A DNA stretch of 64,000 nt from Paenibacillus sp. BIHB 4019 (GTDB taxonomy: Bacteria; Bacillota; Bacilli; Paenibacillales; Paenibacillaceae). A model generated the notes under the pieces. That model worked only from the letters and a program-made list of their open reading frames with translations. It searched no databases and was not told where the DNA came from. The stretch covers positions 5,876,501 to 5,940,500 of the forward strand of contig NZ_CP016808.1 in the NCBI RefSeq assembly GCF_002741035.1. The letters run 5' to 3'. Both the position numbers and the translations under genes were made by a program. Below, piece after piece: positions 16,513-26,495 of this stretch (position 1 is its first letter; every line of letters begins with the position of its first letter).

Positions 16513-16605
16513 TATTGGCACTCTCCTCATCCCGATTCGGGTTAATCTAGTACGAAATCCATTCATTAGCAGTCAATAGCATGCATTAGCATGCATGATT
16601 ACGCA

Positions 16606-17448
16606 TTAATACGTATAAAACCCTTGACCGCTTTTGCGGCCATGCAGCCCCGCGTCGACCATTTTCCTAAGCAGCGGACAGCAGCGGAACTTCGAGTCCT
16701 GATAGCTTTCATAAAGGACATTCAAGGAATGTACGACCGTGTCCAGACCGATCAAGTCAGCCGTTTCAAGCGGCCCCATCGCATGTCCGTAGCATTTTTT
16801 AAAAATTTCATCGACTTCCTCCGCGGACGCCACCTGATCCTGCACGACATAAGCAGCTTCATTCATAAACAAATGGGAAATACGATTGGATACAAAGCCC
16901 GGATAGTCGTTAACGACGATCATTTCCTTGCCCATGCTGCCCATAAGCCCATCGACCGCTCGGATACATTCCTCAGAGGTATGAAAACCGCGAATGACCT
17001 CGACCGTTTTTTTGGTTGGCACCGGATTCATAAAATGAGTGCCGATAACCTGCGGCGCACGTGTGGTCACAGCGGCCAGCTTTGTAATAGAGATACAGGA
17101 CGTGTTAATCATAAAAATGCAATCTTGCTGGCAGATGCCATCAATAAGCTCGTAAATGCTGCGCTTGACGTCCCAATTTTCCGTAGCGTTCTCAATGACA
17201 AAGCTGACGTCGCTGAGATTATGATGCTCCGTCGTAAACACGATGCGGTCCATAATTTGCTCTGAAGCCTCCAAGTTTCCCGAGGAGCCGAACAGCCCAC
17301 GGAATCGCAGCTGGGTGGCAATTTCCTCCCTCGCCTGTTCAAGCTTCGCTTGCTCAATGTCTACAAGCACCACCGATGAGCCTGATTGGGCGAGCGCTTG
17401 GGCAACCCCTCTTCCCATTACACCTGCTCCGATTACCCCGATTTTCAC
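16606..17448 (-). CDS. 3-hydroxyacyl-CoA dehydrogenase-like enzyme (FkbK type)
   Basis: About 280 residues. The Rossmann start I-G-V-I-G-A-G-V-M-G-R-G gives an NAD-binding G-x-G-x-x-G. The catalytic region I-G-T-H-F-M-N-P-V-P-T-K-K and the C-terminal dimerisation domain with G-P-L-E-T-A-D-L-I-G-L-D are those of 3-hydroxybutyryl-CoA dehydrogenases. I choose the GTG at 17448, 6 bp after GGAG, because family members begin right before the Rossmann strand; the upstream ATG at 17472 adds eight residues. In this context it oxidises the glyceryl-ACP alcohol. No O-methyltransferase is nearby, so the end product should be hydroxymalonyl-ACP, not methoxymalonyl-ACP. Confidence 0.9.
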   Translation of the reverse strand: MKIGVIGAGVMGRGVAQALAQSGSSVVLVDIEQAKLEQAREEIATQLRFRGLFGSSGNLEASEQIMDRIVFTTEHHNLSDVSFVIENATENWDVKRSIYELIDGICQQDCIFMINTSCISITKLAAVTTRAPQVIGTHFMNPVPTKKTVEVIRGFHTSEECIRAVDGLMGSMGKEMIVVNDYPGFVSNRISHLFMNEAAYVVQDQVASAEEVDEIFKKCYGHAMGPLETADLIGLDTVVHSLNVLYESYQDSKFRCCPLLRKMVDAGLHGRKSGQGFYTY

Positions 17449-17501
17449 AGCGAGCTCCACTTCTTTCTTCATTGGATTTTAATAGGTCTGCTCCCTAGCC
17501 A

Positions 17502-17547
17502 GCTAGCCGGCCAGCACGATTGCAAGACAGCCTTCCTGCTGGCTAGC
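17502..17547 (-). promoter_or_regulatory. Intra-operon stem-loop between the NRPS and extender cassette
   Basis: Arms at 17502-17516 and 17537-17547 pair as GCTAGC/GCTAGC and CCAGCA/TGCTGG with a 3-base bulge. The 110-bp gap is among the largest inside the array. No U-tract follows, so it is more likely an RNA-processing or partial attenuation element than a terminator. Confidence 0.35.
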
Positions 17548-17557
17548 AAAATGTTGT

Positions 17558-20500
17558 CTAGTAAGTCGATTGGGTACCTTCCAGCTCAAACGTCTCGGGA
17601 TGCATGCCCACAAGCTTTGCCGCGTATTCGCGTTCCAGCGCGAGTGCCGAGTCCAGCTGCTGGTTCAGCATAACGGCAGATTTGGCGCTTAATTTGGCGG
17701 CAAACACCGCTTTTGCCACTAAGGCACGAATTTGCTTCCAAGCTTCCAGGCTCTCTTCAACCGCGCCTTGCAGCTGAGTATACTCACCAGCTAATTTCTC
17801 ATAGCGATATAGGTCTACGAGCTTGGCATTTACGATTTGATTAAGTGTATCAAGCAAGCTTTCGCCATAATCTTTGATCAGCTGCCCGTCCCGCAGCGCT
17901 TGTTTAACCTTCTCCAGAAAGCTGTACAGCGACTGCATGCTGCTGTCTAGAAGCTGCTGGCGATGTGCCGCGGCGGAAGCAGTCGTTTCTAGCAAGCTAT
18001 CTGTTTCAGGCACTACATCATTGGTATGAATAGCTGAAAATTCATAATAAACAGGCATTTCGCTTCCAAAATGGTCCATAAAGCCAAGATGCCCCTGCAG
18101 CGCATCCTCGTAGCTCACCCATCTTTTCTCATAGGTCAGCCTTTCAATATGGTCATGCTCTATGACGCCGAACATCTGCTTGCTGTCATCAAAGCCGAAT
18201 ACGAGCCATGAATGCGGCCAATGCTGCTTTTTGTACGTTTCAGCCCGGTTTGAGGCGTAGTAGCAGTCAATTCGCACAATAACCGGCTTATTGCTGAGGA
18301 CTGCTCGCTTGAGCTCCTCAATAACGGAATGGCCGACCGTTCTCGTTTCCGTCCGAATGCCTATTCCTAGCAAAAGCTGCTCTATTGGCTTTGCCGCTGC
18401 GTAATCTACCTGAAAGTGAACCGTATCCTCATCATATCGATAGATAACCGTATCATTGGCAAGAATCGGCAGCAGGCTTTGCTGGTAGTAGGACAAAATG
18501 GGAAACAGCGAGTGATAGAAACACTCCTTATAAAATAAATCGTTAAACGGTTGGATCCGTTCATCATGCTTGAGCGTCAGCAATGCTGCACTAGCGAATG
18601 CTTCAGATTCAAATGCAGCTCGGCTTTTTGGCGAAAAGGTTGCTGCCCCTGCTCCTTCGCCATTCATCCGCCGCAGAAAGCCCCTAATCGTCGGGTAGCG
18701 GTAAATCTCCTCGCTTTCGAAGGAAAACCCAGCTTTCTCCAGCTCGACCTCCAGCTTCAACGCTTTTAGCGAATGGCCGCCGACATTAAAGAAGTCGTCG
18801 GTTACGCCAACCGTCTCTACCTCCAGCACTGCCTTCCAAATGCGGAGCAGCTTCTCCTCCTTCTCATCTGCTGGCGGCTCGCCGATGGATAGTCCGCTGA
18901 CCTTTTCATATGGGCTGGGCAGCTGCTTCCGGTCTATTTTTCCGTTTGGTGTATACGGAAGCTCGCTCAGCGGAATATAGAATGAGGGCAGCATATAGTC
19001 GGGCAGCCGGGAAGCTATTGCGCTTCTTATGCCATCCGCCAACAGAGCCGCCGAGGAAACATAGTAGGCGCAAAGAATGTGGCTTCCTTCGCCATCTTCC
19101 TGTGCAATGCACACAGCCGCTTTTATCTGCTCTAGGCTTAATAGGGCAGATTCGATCTCGCCCAGCTCGACTCTAAACCCTCTAATTTTCACTTGATGAT
19201 CCATGCGCCCCAGAAACTCAATATCCCCGCCGGGCAGCCTTCGTGCCAGATCGCCTGTCCGGTACATCTTCCCACCGTTTCCATAAGGACATGGCACGAA
19301 TTTGTCAGCCGTCAGCTCCTCCCGCTTCCAGTAGCCGATCGCGACGCCGTCTCCGGCAATACACAGCTCCCCAGCCACGCCTTCCGGCAGCAAACGCAGA
19401 AGCGGGTCGACAATATACATTTGCGTATTGGCGATAGGTGCCCCTAGCGTTATGCTGCTCGCACTCGTCACATCCTTTACTGAAGACCAAACCGTCGTCT
19501 CCGTCGGGCCGTACATATTGTAAATGCTGGCCCCTCCGCACCGTTCCCGAAGCTGGTGAAGCAGCTCATCGGGGAAGGCTTCCCCGCCTACCATAAGCGT
19601 CGTTAGCTGTTCCAAGCCAGCTTCTGCCGGCTTATCGTTCAGCAGCAGTTGAATCCGGGAAGGCGTCGCCTGCAGCAGCTCGATCCGATTGTGCGCAAGC
19701 CACCGCTGGAGCAATGCCGGATTATGCTGCTCCTCCTCGCCCGCAATGACGACAATTAGTCCCTGCGTCAGCGGCAGGAGCGTCTCCAGCACGAATATAT
19801 CGAAGCATAGCGTCGTAACGGCAGCAATGGTTTTCCCTTCTGTGAAGGCCGGGATTCGGCCCGTAATGCCCGTTATAAAATTAACGACTGCCCTGTGCGG
19901 AACCAGCACCCCTTTCGGCAGGCCAGTAGAACCGGACGTATAGATTAAATAAGCGGCATCCTCCGGGTCATTCACATTAGACAGCAGAGGATCGAGCTCT
20001 CCATATACCCGATTGTCGTCGAGATTGACGGTTTCCCCCTGAAAATCAACACGGCTGATCAATCCATCCTGTGTAAGCAGGACGCCTGCGCCGCTATCTT
20101 CCAGCATATGGCTAATCCGTTCCGGCGGATAAGCCGGGTCAATGGGCAAATAGGCGCCCCCGGCCTTCAACACCGCCAAAATCGCGATCATCATTTCCAA
20201 AGACCGATTCGTCATGACAGCGGCAACCCGCTGCCTTCCAATGCCCTTGCTGCGAAGCAGGCAAGCGAGCCGGTCCGAACGATCCTTAAGCTCCCCGTAA
20301 GTAAGCTCCATCCCGCCAAAACGAAGCGCGGTCCAATCTGCAGTATTCATCGCTTGGGTGTCAAACAGCTCATGTACCGTTTTATCCTTTGGATAACGTA
20401 TAGCGGCCGGATTTAACCGCTCAAGCGATTCTATTTCCCCTTGTGAAAGCAAGCGTATCTGGTTCAGCGGAATATCCGTTTGCTGGATCGCCTCTTCCAG

Positions 20501-21181
20501 AAAACCGACAAAATGATCAAACATCCGTTCCATATATCGCTGCGAATACATGGAACGTTCATAGAGCAGCTCCAGCTGCAGGCGATCCCCCTCCATAATG
20601 AAATAAAAGGTAACGGAAGCTTTCGAGTCCTGCATGTATAAAGGAGCATGCAGCGTATTCAGGGCAACGACCGTTTTGAAGGCAGGGACTGCTGCTTCGG
20701 GATTGTGCTTAAGCAGCCTGATAATGGCTTGGAAGGGAATGTGCTTGTACTTCCTTGCCTCCTGCACCGTTTGGCTAACTTGCTGTATATATTCTTTGAA
20801 CGGCAATGCTTCATCGACATGCACCTGCAGGGCAATCAGCCGGTTGGGGGCAGTGTTTTCTGCCGTTTGTTGTCCGGATGGCATGCCGGTGGTCACGATT
20901 CGCTCCCCCGTATAGCGATGAAGCAAATAGAGTACACCTGACAGCAAAAACGCATACAAGCCTTGCTGGGAGTACCTGCATAAGGGCAGCAGCCGTTCGG
21001 TCAATTCAGGCGGAATCTGGCCTTTGACCAAATCGACCGCACCCGGGCGCAAGCCAGCATCCTTGAGGTCGCCCTCAAACGCATTCGGCTCAGCGGAAGG
21101 ATCAAGCTTGCTAAGCCAATACTCTCTCTCCTGCTGCCATTTGCCGCTCGTCAACAGCATATTTTCCGAATAGGAATCCAT
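17558..21181 (-). CDS. NRPS: partial C - A(Gly) - PCP - BtrH-like domain
   Basis: Up to 1209 residues (numbered from the ATG at 21187; the ATG at 21181 is better spaced from GGGAGG). Residues 55-250 match only the C-terminal half of a condensation domain and have no H-H-x-x-x-D-G. The A domain covers about 266-760 (Y-T-S-G-S-T-G-L-P-K-G, Y-R-T-G-D, N-G-K-I-D). Its ten specificity positions read D-I-L-Q-M-G-M-V-W-K, which fits the known glycine codes. The PCP has G-G-H-S (S806). Residues 880-1040 form a papain/BtrH-like domain with C889, H992 and D1000 as a possible catalytic set, then a helical tail. There is no thioesterase domain. The complete C domain it needs is at the end of the preceding PKS, so glycine is probably joined to the polyketide and the chain released by the last domain. 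Confidence 0.88.
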   Translation of the reverse strand: MDSYSENMLLTSGKWQQEREYWLSKLDPSAEPNAFEGDLKDAGLRPGAVDLVKGQIPPELTERLLPLCRYSQQGLYAFLLSGVLYLLHRYTGERIVTTGMPSGQQTAENTAPNRLIALQVHVDEALPFKEYIQQVSQTVQEARKYKHIPFQAIIRLLKHNPEAAVPAFKTVVALNTLHAPLYMQDSKASVTFYFIMEGDRLQLELLYERSMYSQRYMERMFDHFVGFLEEAIQQTDIPLNQIRLLSQGEIESLERLNPAAIRYPKDKTVHELFDTQAMNTADWTALRFGGMELTYGELKDRSDRLACLLRSKGIGRQRVAAVMTNRSLEMMIAILAVLKAGGAYLPIDPAYPPERISHMLEDSGAGVLLTQDGLISRVDFQGETVNLDDNRVYGELDPLLSNVNDPEDAAYLIYTSGSTGLPKGVLVPHRAVVNFITGITGRIPAFTEGKTIAAVTTLCFDIFVLETLLPLTQGLIVVIAGEEEQHNPALLQRWLAHNRIELLQATPSRIQLLLNDKPAEAGLEQLTTLMVGGEAFPDELLHQLRERCGGASIYNMYGPTETTVWSSVKDVTSASSITLGAPIANTQMYIVDPLLRLLPEGVAGELCIAGDGVAIGYWKREELTADKFVPCPYGNGGKMYRTGDLARRLPGGDIEFLGRMDHQVKIRGFRVELGEIESALLSLEQIKAAVCIAQEDGEGSHILCAYYVSSAALLADGIRSAIASRLPDYMLPSFYIPLSELPYTPNGKIDRKQLPSPYEKVSGLSIGEPPADEKEEKLLRIWKAVLEVETVGVTDDFFNVGGHSLKALKLEVELEKAGFSFESEEIYRYPTIRGFLRRMNGEGAGAATFSPKSRAAFESEAFASAALLTLKHDERIQPFNDLFYKECFYHSLFPILSYYQQSLLPILANDTVIYRYDEDTVHFQVDYAAAKPIEQLLLGIGIRTETRTVGHSVIEELKRAVLSNKPVIVRIDCYYASNRAETYKKQHWPHSWLVFGFDDSKQMFGVIEHDHIERLTYEKRWVSYEDALQGHLGFMDHFGSEMPVYYEFSAIHTNDVVPETDSLLETTASAAAHRQQLLDSSMQSLYSFLEKVKQALRDGQLIKDYGESLLDTLNQIVNAKLVDLYRYEKLAGEYTQLQGAVEESLEAWKQIRALVAKAVFAAKLSAKSAVMLNQQLDSALALEREYAAKLVGMHPETFELEGTQSTY

Positions 21182-21227
21182 ATCCATTCCCTCCCTTCTT
21201 TTCTACATGGTTGATGGGAATGCCCGC

Positions 21228-24200
21228 CTAAAAATTAAAGGAGATTTCCTCATCATCCTCATATAACGGCTCCTCGGTTTTACCGCTGGCCAGTTCAATG
21301 TTCTGCAGAAGGATATCGGGCTGCTTGGCGATAGTCCCAAGAATGCTCAAGTAATCCTTCAGCATTCGCTCCGCTGTCTGCCGATCATACAGCCGCGTGT
21401 TGTACTCCAGCCTCAGCCGAAGCTTTCCGCCCTGCTCCATAGCCTCCAGCGTCAGTTCATAATCGGTCAGATTATAAACTTCATCGATAGAATGGCCAAT
21501 CGCCCTTTCATCAACAGGAACATTTTGATAAATAAACACCGTATCGAACAGCGGGTGGCGGTTCGCGCTTCGCTTTACGTTCAAATGATGGATCAGCTCG
21601 TCAAGCGGATAATCCTGATTGTCGAAAGCTTGCACTGCGCTTGCTTTTATATGCTCCAAACAGCTTAAGAAGGTCAGTTCCTTACGGGGAGCCACCCGCA
21701 TCGCCAGCATATTGATGAACATGCCGAGAATTTTGTCCATTTCCCGCTTTGGCCGTCCCGTAACCGGTGATCCGATGACCAGGTCGTCTTGTGCAGAATA
21801 CTTGGACAGCAGCACGGCATAAGCGGCGAGCAGCAGCATATACATCGTCGCTCCGGATACGCTTGACTGCTGTTTCAGCTTTTCCGTCAGCTCACGGTCA
21901 GCCAAGCTCATGACGATACCGCCCTCAAAAACAAAATGCTCGGGCCTTGGCTGATCTGTCGGCAGCCGCAGCACAGGGATTTCGCCCGCAAACGTCTCTT
22001 CCCAGTAAAGCTGCTGGCGCTTCATTTGCTCCGTCTGCATGAAGGAGAGCTGCCATTCCACATAATCCTTGTACTGGTACGGCAGGGCAGGCGGCGATTC
22101 ACCTTTGTACAGCTGGACAAGCTCCCGCATAAAAATTTCCATGGATACGCCGTCCGTAATAATGTGGTGGGCATCGTACAGCAGATAATATTTTTCCTCC
22201 TCGACCTTCACGAGGCCAAGCCGGAAAAACGGCGGTTCATTCAAATTAAACGGCTGCTTGAACCGATTAATAATGTCTTTCGCCTCTGCCTCTTCTGCTT
22301 CCCAATAGCCCATCTCGAATGGGACTTGCTCCCTGATCACTTGGACAATTTCCCCATCCATGCTCGTAACAGCCGTTCGCAGCACCTCATGCCGGTCAAT
22401 CATGCGGCGCACAGCCAGCTCCATCCGCTCGGGCTCCACCCGGATGTTCAGCACTGAAACTCTGAACTGATTGGCGCTAGTGAGCTGCGGCTCCCGTTTA
22501 AACCCAAGGAACATGCGCTTCTGGGCATGGGATGCTGGATAGTACGGCTTAATAGCTGCATTCTGCATTGGCGGATACTGGCTCGAGCGGACGGGGGTCC
22601 GACTGGCGGATTGCTTTTGTAAATGCTCCGCCAATTGAACGACAGTCGAATATTCGAATAGATCGCTGATCGTCACTGCTTCGAACGTATGCGTCTCAAT
22701 CTCGCCCTGGAGCTTCATTAATACGAGTGAATCTGCACCCATTTCAAAGAAATTGTCATAGATGTCGATCTCCTCATAGCCGAGGACAAGCTTGCAGCAT
22801 AAGGCAAGCTTCTGCTCCAGCTCAGAGTAGCTGCCGGCCTCCCGGCCAAGCAGGACAACGCCATCCGCGCTGCGTTCCTTCTTCTGCACACTGCCGCCGC
22901 TTTGCTTCCGCTTGCTGTCTTTCTTCGCCGCAATCCGCTTCCGAATCGAATCGGAGCAAGCTACACCGGAGCGTTCAAGCAGCATAGCACCTGCGCCATC
23001 GTAGTGGATTTGTCCTATTAGCGCTCTGCTTGCACCGGTTTGCAGCAAGGAAGCGAAGCCTTCAAGCGCTAGCTCGGTCGGCAGCGTCCTGAAAATCGTA
23101 TCGAATACGTGCCCGCCATCAAAGGCCATCCCGGTCTCTTTCCACGTCGTCCAGTTCACAGTAAGCGTGCGCCCGCCTCTTCTTTGCCGATAAGGAGCAT
23201 AAGCATCCAAATAGGCGTTGGCTGCCGCGTAATCCCCCTGTCCGAAAGCACTGAACATGGTCGCGACCGACGAGAACATAATAAAGAAATCAAGGTGCTG
23301 GTCTTGCGTAAGCGCATCTAGCACCCATGCGCCGTACACCTTCGGAGCGTAGATGGCATTGAACATATCATCGCCTCTGTCAGCAAGCGGCCCGTCATTC
23401 GAGACGCCCGCACCGTGCACGATGCCCCGTATTTGCCCATACTTGCTTTTCAATTCAGCAATGACCTTCTCCATAGCACTATAGTCGGCTGCATCGGCAC
23501 TGATGCATTCTACCGTCGCGCCAAGCCTCTCCAGCTCCTTCACTATGCGAAGCCGCTTTCTAAGCTTGTCTGAAGCCGCGCTGCCTTCTAGAACAGCTTG
23601 CCATTCCGAGCGCGGCGGCAGCGGAGTACGACTAATCAAAGCCAAATTGACCTTGCTCTGAGCTGCAAACCACTTTGCCACTTCCAGCCCAATGCCGCCT
23701 AAGCCGCCTGTAATCAGGTATACCCCTTGCTCCTGCAAATCCAAGCGGCGGCTGATTTCTAACTGTTCGTCCCGCAGCTCAGCAAATATTTCCGTATATC
23801 TATCACCATTTCGAAGCGCGACACCGTACACGTCATTCGCCTGAAGCTCTCCGATAAGCTGCGCAAGCGGAACCGATTCCTCTATATCCATATATTTGCA
23901 TGACACATTTGAGAGCTCCTTGGCTATAACCTTGCCCATGCCGTAAGCAGGAGCATGATCGGGTATAAGCAGCTTCTCTGCGCCGGTAGCTTCTACAGCA
24001 TTTCTAGTGAGGATATGCAGCGCAAGCGGCTGCTGAATTCCCGCCTGCACCAGCGCTTTTGTCAAATAAAACAAACTGTAGGCACCGCTTGCCTGCCGCC
24101 GTTTAAGCGTCTCCAGCGTATCGCTGGCATCATGTGCGTCCAGCGCCAAAAGATGAATGATTTGGCCAAACGGCACATCCTTCAATGCTTGCATAAGCTG

Positions 24201-26456
24201 GAAATAGCTTGCCTTGGAACCGTCAATCTCGTATCCTTCGCCGCTAGAATTTGCTTTGCAGCCAAAGGGTCCATCATCCTCTGCAAGCTTCACCTCGATA
24301 ACGAGCCTGCCGCTTTCCCGCAAGGATGCAGCAATGGTCTGCCCGACTCCCGACGCATCCATAAATACGATGGCGGCTCCTTCAATGCCGGTTGGTTCAG
24401 GCCTTCTGCCGCACTTGCGCCACTGCATGGCGTAGTGCAGCGAAGCTTCAGCAGTATCATTGCCGTTCCGCTGCGGCATATTGAGCTCAAGCCAGCAGCG
24501 TTGCTTCTCAAAGGCGTAGGTTGGCGCATACGTTTTGCAGCGGGCCTCGCCTTGATACAGCTCCTCCCAATTGACATCCGCGCCGCGGACATACAGGCTT
24601 CCAATGTCATGAAGCAGCTGCTTGTCCTTTTTTCCGGTGCCGATAAATTGCCGGACCTTCTCGGCAGCGGTGCGGGTCAGCTCCGCATGCTCCGGCTTTT
24701 TAATTTCATTTTCAGCCAGAACCTGCTTATTGCCGGAGACGACCTTATGCCTGCCATAGCGGATATCATCATGAATGGTTTCATCAAGAGAATGGTCTGC
24801 TAACAGAGCCACTTTGCGCATTAGGTCGGCGGCATCCTCGAAAAGGATGGCAATGCGGTGCGCATAATGCCCCCGGCCGGTGTTAGCCGTATAGCATAAA
24901 TCCCGCAGCGGAATTTGCGCTTCACGGTTTAAGTACTGCTCGTAGCCAGATACGATTCCAAGCAGCGGCGCGATGCTTTTGGCCGATATCGCAAGGATAT
25001 GAGGCAGCCCAGCGTATACATCGTCTTCGTGCTCCGACTGCTGCGGCGGAGCATACTCCTCCAGAACGATATGGCAATTGGTTCCACTCAGGCCGAAGGC
25101 GCTGATGCCCGCTCTGCGTGGATGCTCTCCAGCCTCCCACTCCCGCAATTGGGTGTTGACATAGACTGGCGAATCGCTAAAGCCAATCGTTGCATTAGGG
25201 CGGTTGAAATGGGCCGTAGCCGGTATTTTGCGATGCCTTAACGACATAGCGGCTTTGATGACACCGGCAATGCCGGCGCATTCGTACAAATGGCCCACGT
25301 TCGTCTTAACGGTGCTGACTGCGCAAAATTGCTTGCGGTTCGTATGCTTTCGGAACGCCCTGTACAGCCCTTCAATTTCGAGCGGATCGCCAAGCCTCGT
25401 TGCTGTTCCATGCACCTCAATGTAAGACAACGTCTCTGGATCAATGCCTGCGTCCTGCCACGCCTTAAGCAGAACCTCAGCCTGGGCAGCCGAATTGGGA
25501 GCGGTTATACCGATCGAAGTGCCGTCCTGATTAATGGCACTCCCTTTTATAACAGCATATATCCGGTCCCCATCCTTAACGGCTTGGCTAAGCGGTTTGA
25601 GCAAAACAGCAGCACTGCCCTCTCCCCAGCCAGCACCTTCGGCCTCTGCGTCAAACGTCCGTGTTCGTCCGTCCACCGCTTCAACGCCCAGCTTGAGGCC
25701 CGAGTTATCGATCGGCAGAAGATTAAGCCTGATGCCGCCTGCAATCGCCATTTTGCAATCGCCGTTATGAATAGCTTTGCTGGCTAGATGAATCGCAACC
25801 GACGAGGAAGAGCAGGCTGTATCCAAAATGAGCGTTGGCCCCTTCAAATCAAGCATGTAGGAAATTCTCGTCGGAAGCATGGCGGCAATGTTGCCTGTTA
25901 ATGCCGTTGCTGCTGATTCCGGCTCGGTTTCCAATATCATGGAATGATAGCTCGAGCTGCTGGAGTAGCCGACGTATACGCCTGTATGGCTTCCAACAAG
26001 CTTATTCCCGCCATAGCCAGCATCCTCTATCGCCTCCCAGGCCGTTTGCAAGAAGATGCGCTGGGAAGGATCCATCAGAGCGGCCTCGTTAGGCGTAATG
26101 CGGAAAAAGCTGTAGTCGAAGGAAGCTATATCGTGCATATACGCACCCGGCGAATATTTTAATTCCCAGCCCATTTCATCCAGCATATGGGTCAGGTAGC
26201 CGTCAATGTCAGCGCTTCTCTCTTTCGGAAAAGCTCCTACTAAATCAACGCCGGAGGCGATTTGCCGCCAGAACTCTTCCGAAGAGTCAGTGCCGGCAAT
26301 ATGGGAGGCCATCCCGATAATGGCGATGTCCTCCTTGCGGCTCTCCTCCTGCTCTGCCTGCGCCTGCCTAAGCAGCGTGACCATGCGGATCGCATCTTCT
26401 TTTTCAATTTTTCCTTCGGTAGCTCTCTTGAGAATATAGTGGTAAAGCTTATCCAT
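21228..26456 (-). CDS. Trans-AT PKS, module 6: KS-KR-ACP-C
   Basis: 1742 residues. The N-terminal 35 residues are a helical docking segment (G-K-I-E-K-E-D-A-I-R-M-V). The KS has D-T-A-C-S-S-S-S, H-G-T-A-T-R-L-G-D and K-T-N-V-G-H-L. A post-KS AT-docking remnant follows (G-A-D-V-N-W-E-E-L-Y), then a KR with T-G-G-L-G-G-I-G and Y-A-A-A-N, an ACP with F-F-E-M-G-A-D-S-L, and a full condensation domain (H-H-I-I-T-D-G) in the last 430 residues. The KR has Asp at the last position of the LDD region (V-S-N-D-G), predicting a B-type, D-configured alcohol. The C domain should form the amide to glycine on the downstream NRPS, which begins 40 bp later. No AT, DH, ER or methyltransferase is present. Confidence 0.93.
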   Translation of the reverse strand: MDKLYHYILKRATEGKIEKEDAIRMVTLLRQAQAEQEESRKEDIAIIGMASHIAGTDSSEEFWRQIASGVDLVGAFPKERSADIDGYLTHMLDEMGWELKYSPGAYMHDIASFDYSFFRITPNEAALMDPSQRIFLQTAWEAIEDAGYGGNKLVGSHTGVYVGYSSSSSYHSMILETEPESAATALTGNIAAMLPTRISYMLDLKGPTLILDTACSSSSVAIHLASKAIHNGDCKMAIAGGIRLNLLPIDNSGLKLGVEAVDGRTRTFDAEAEGAGWGEGSAAVLLKPLSQAVKDGDRIYAVIKGSAINQDGTSIGITAPNSAAQAEVLLKAWQDAGIDPETLSYIEVHGTATRLGDPLEIEGLYRAFRKHTNRKQFCAVSTVKTNVGHLYECAGIAGVIKAAMSLRHRKIPATAHFNRPNATIGFSDSPVYVNTQLREWEAGEHPRRAGISAFGLSGTNCHIVLEEYAPPQQSEHEDDVYAGLPHILAISAKSIAPLLGIVSGYEQYLNREAQIPLRDLCYTANTGRGHYAHRIAILFEDAADLMRKVALLADHSLDETIHDDIRYGRHKVVSGNKQVLAENEIKKPEHAELTRTAAEKVRQFIGTGKKDKQLLHDIGSLYVRGADVNWEELYQGEARCKTYAPTYAFEKQRCWLELNMPQRNGNDTAEASLHYAMQWRKCGRRPEPTGIEGAAIVFMDASGVGQTIAASLRESGRLVIEVKLAEDDGPFGCKANSSGEGYEIDGSKASYFQLMQALKDVPFGQIIHLLALDAHDASDTLETLKRRQASGAYSLFYLTKALVQAGIQQPLALHILTRNAVEATGAEKLLIPDHAPAYGMGKVIAKELSNVSCKYMDIEESVPLAQLIGELQANDVYGVALRNGDRYTEIFAELRDEQLEISRRLDLQEQGVYLITGGLGGIGLEVAKWFAAQSKVNLALISRTPLPPRSEWQAVLEGSAASDKLRKRLRIVKELERLGATVECISADAADYSAMEKVIAELKSKYGQIRGIVHGAGVSNDGPLADRGDDMFNAIYAPKVYGAWVLDALTQDQHLDFFIMFSSVATMFSAFGQGDYAAANAYLDAYAPYRQRRGGRTLTVNWTTWKETGMAFDGGHVFDTIFRTLPTELALEGFASLLQTGASRALIGQIHYDGAGAMLLERSGVACSDSIRKRIAAKKDSKRKQSGGSVQKKERSADGVVLLGREAGSYSELEQKLALCCKLVLGYEEIDIYDNFFEMGADSLVLMKLQGEIETHTFEAVTISDLFEYSTVVQLAEHLQKQSASRTPVRSSQYPPMQNAAIKPYYPASHAQKRMFLGFKREPQLTSANQFRVSVLNIRVEPERMELAVRRMIDRHEVLRTAVTSMDGEIVQVIREQVPFEMGYWEAEEAEAKDIINRFKQPFNLNEPPFFRLGLVKVEEEKYYLLYDAHHIITDGVSMEIFMRELVQLYKGESPPALPYQYKDYVEWQLSFMQTEQMKRQQLYWEETFAGEIPVLRLPTDQPRPEHFVFEGGIVMSLADRELTEKLKQQSSVSGATMYMLLLAAYAVLLSKYSAQDDLVIGSPVTGRPKREMDKILGMFINMLAMRVAPRKELTFLSCLEHIKASAVQAFDNQDYPLDELIHHLNVKRSANRHPLFDTVFIYQNVPVDERAIGHSIDEVYNLTDYELTLEAMEQGGKLRLRLEYNTRLYDRQTAERMLKDYLSILGTIAKQPDILLQNIELASGKTEEPLYEDDEEISFNF

Positions 26457-26495
26457 AGCCTTTTACCCTCCGGGCGTCCAAAGTTGCTGCGCCAA

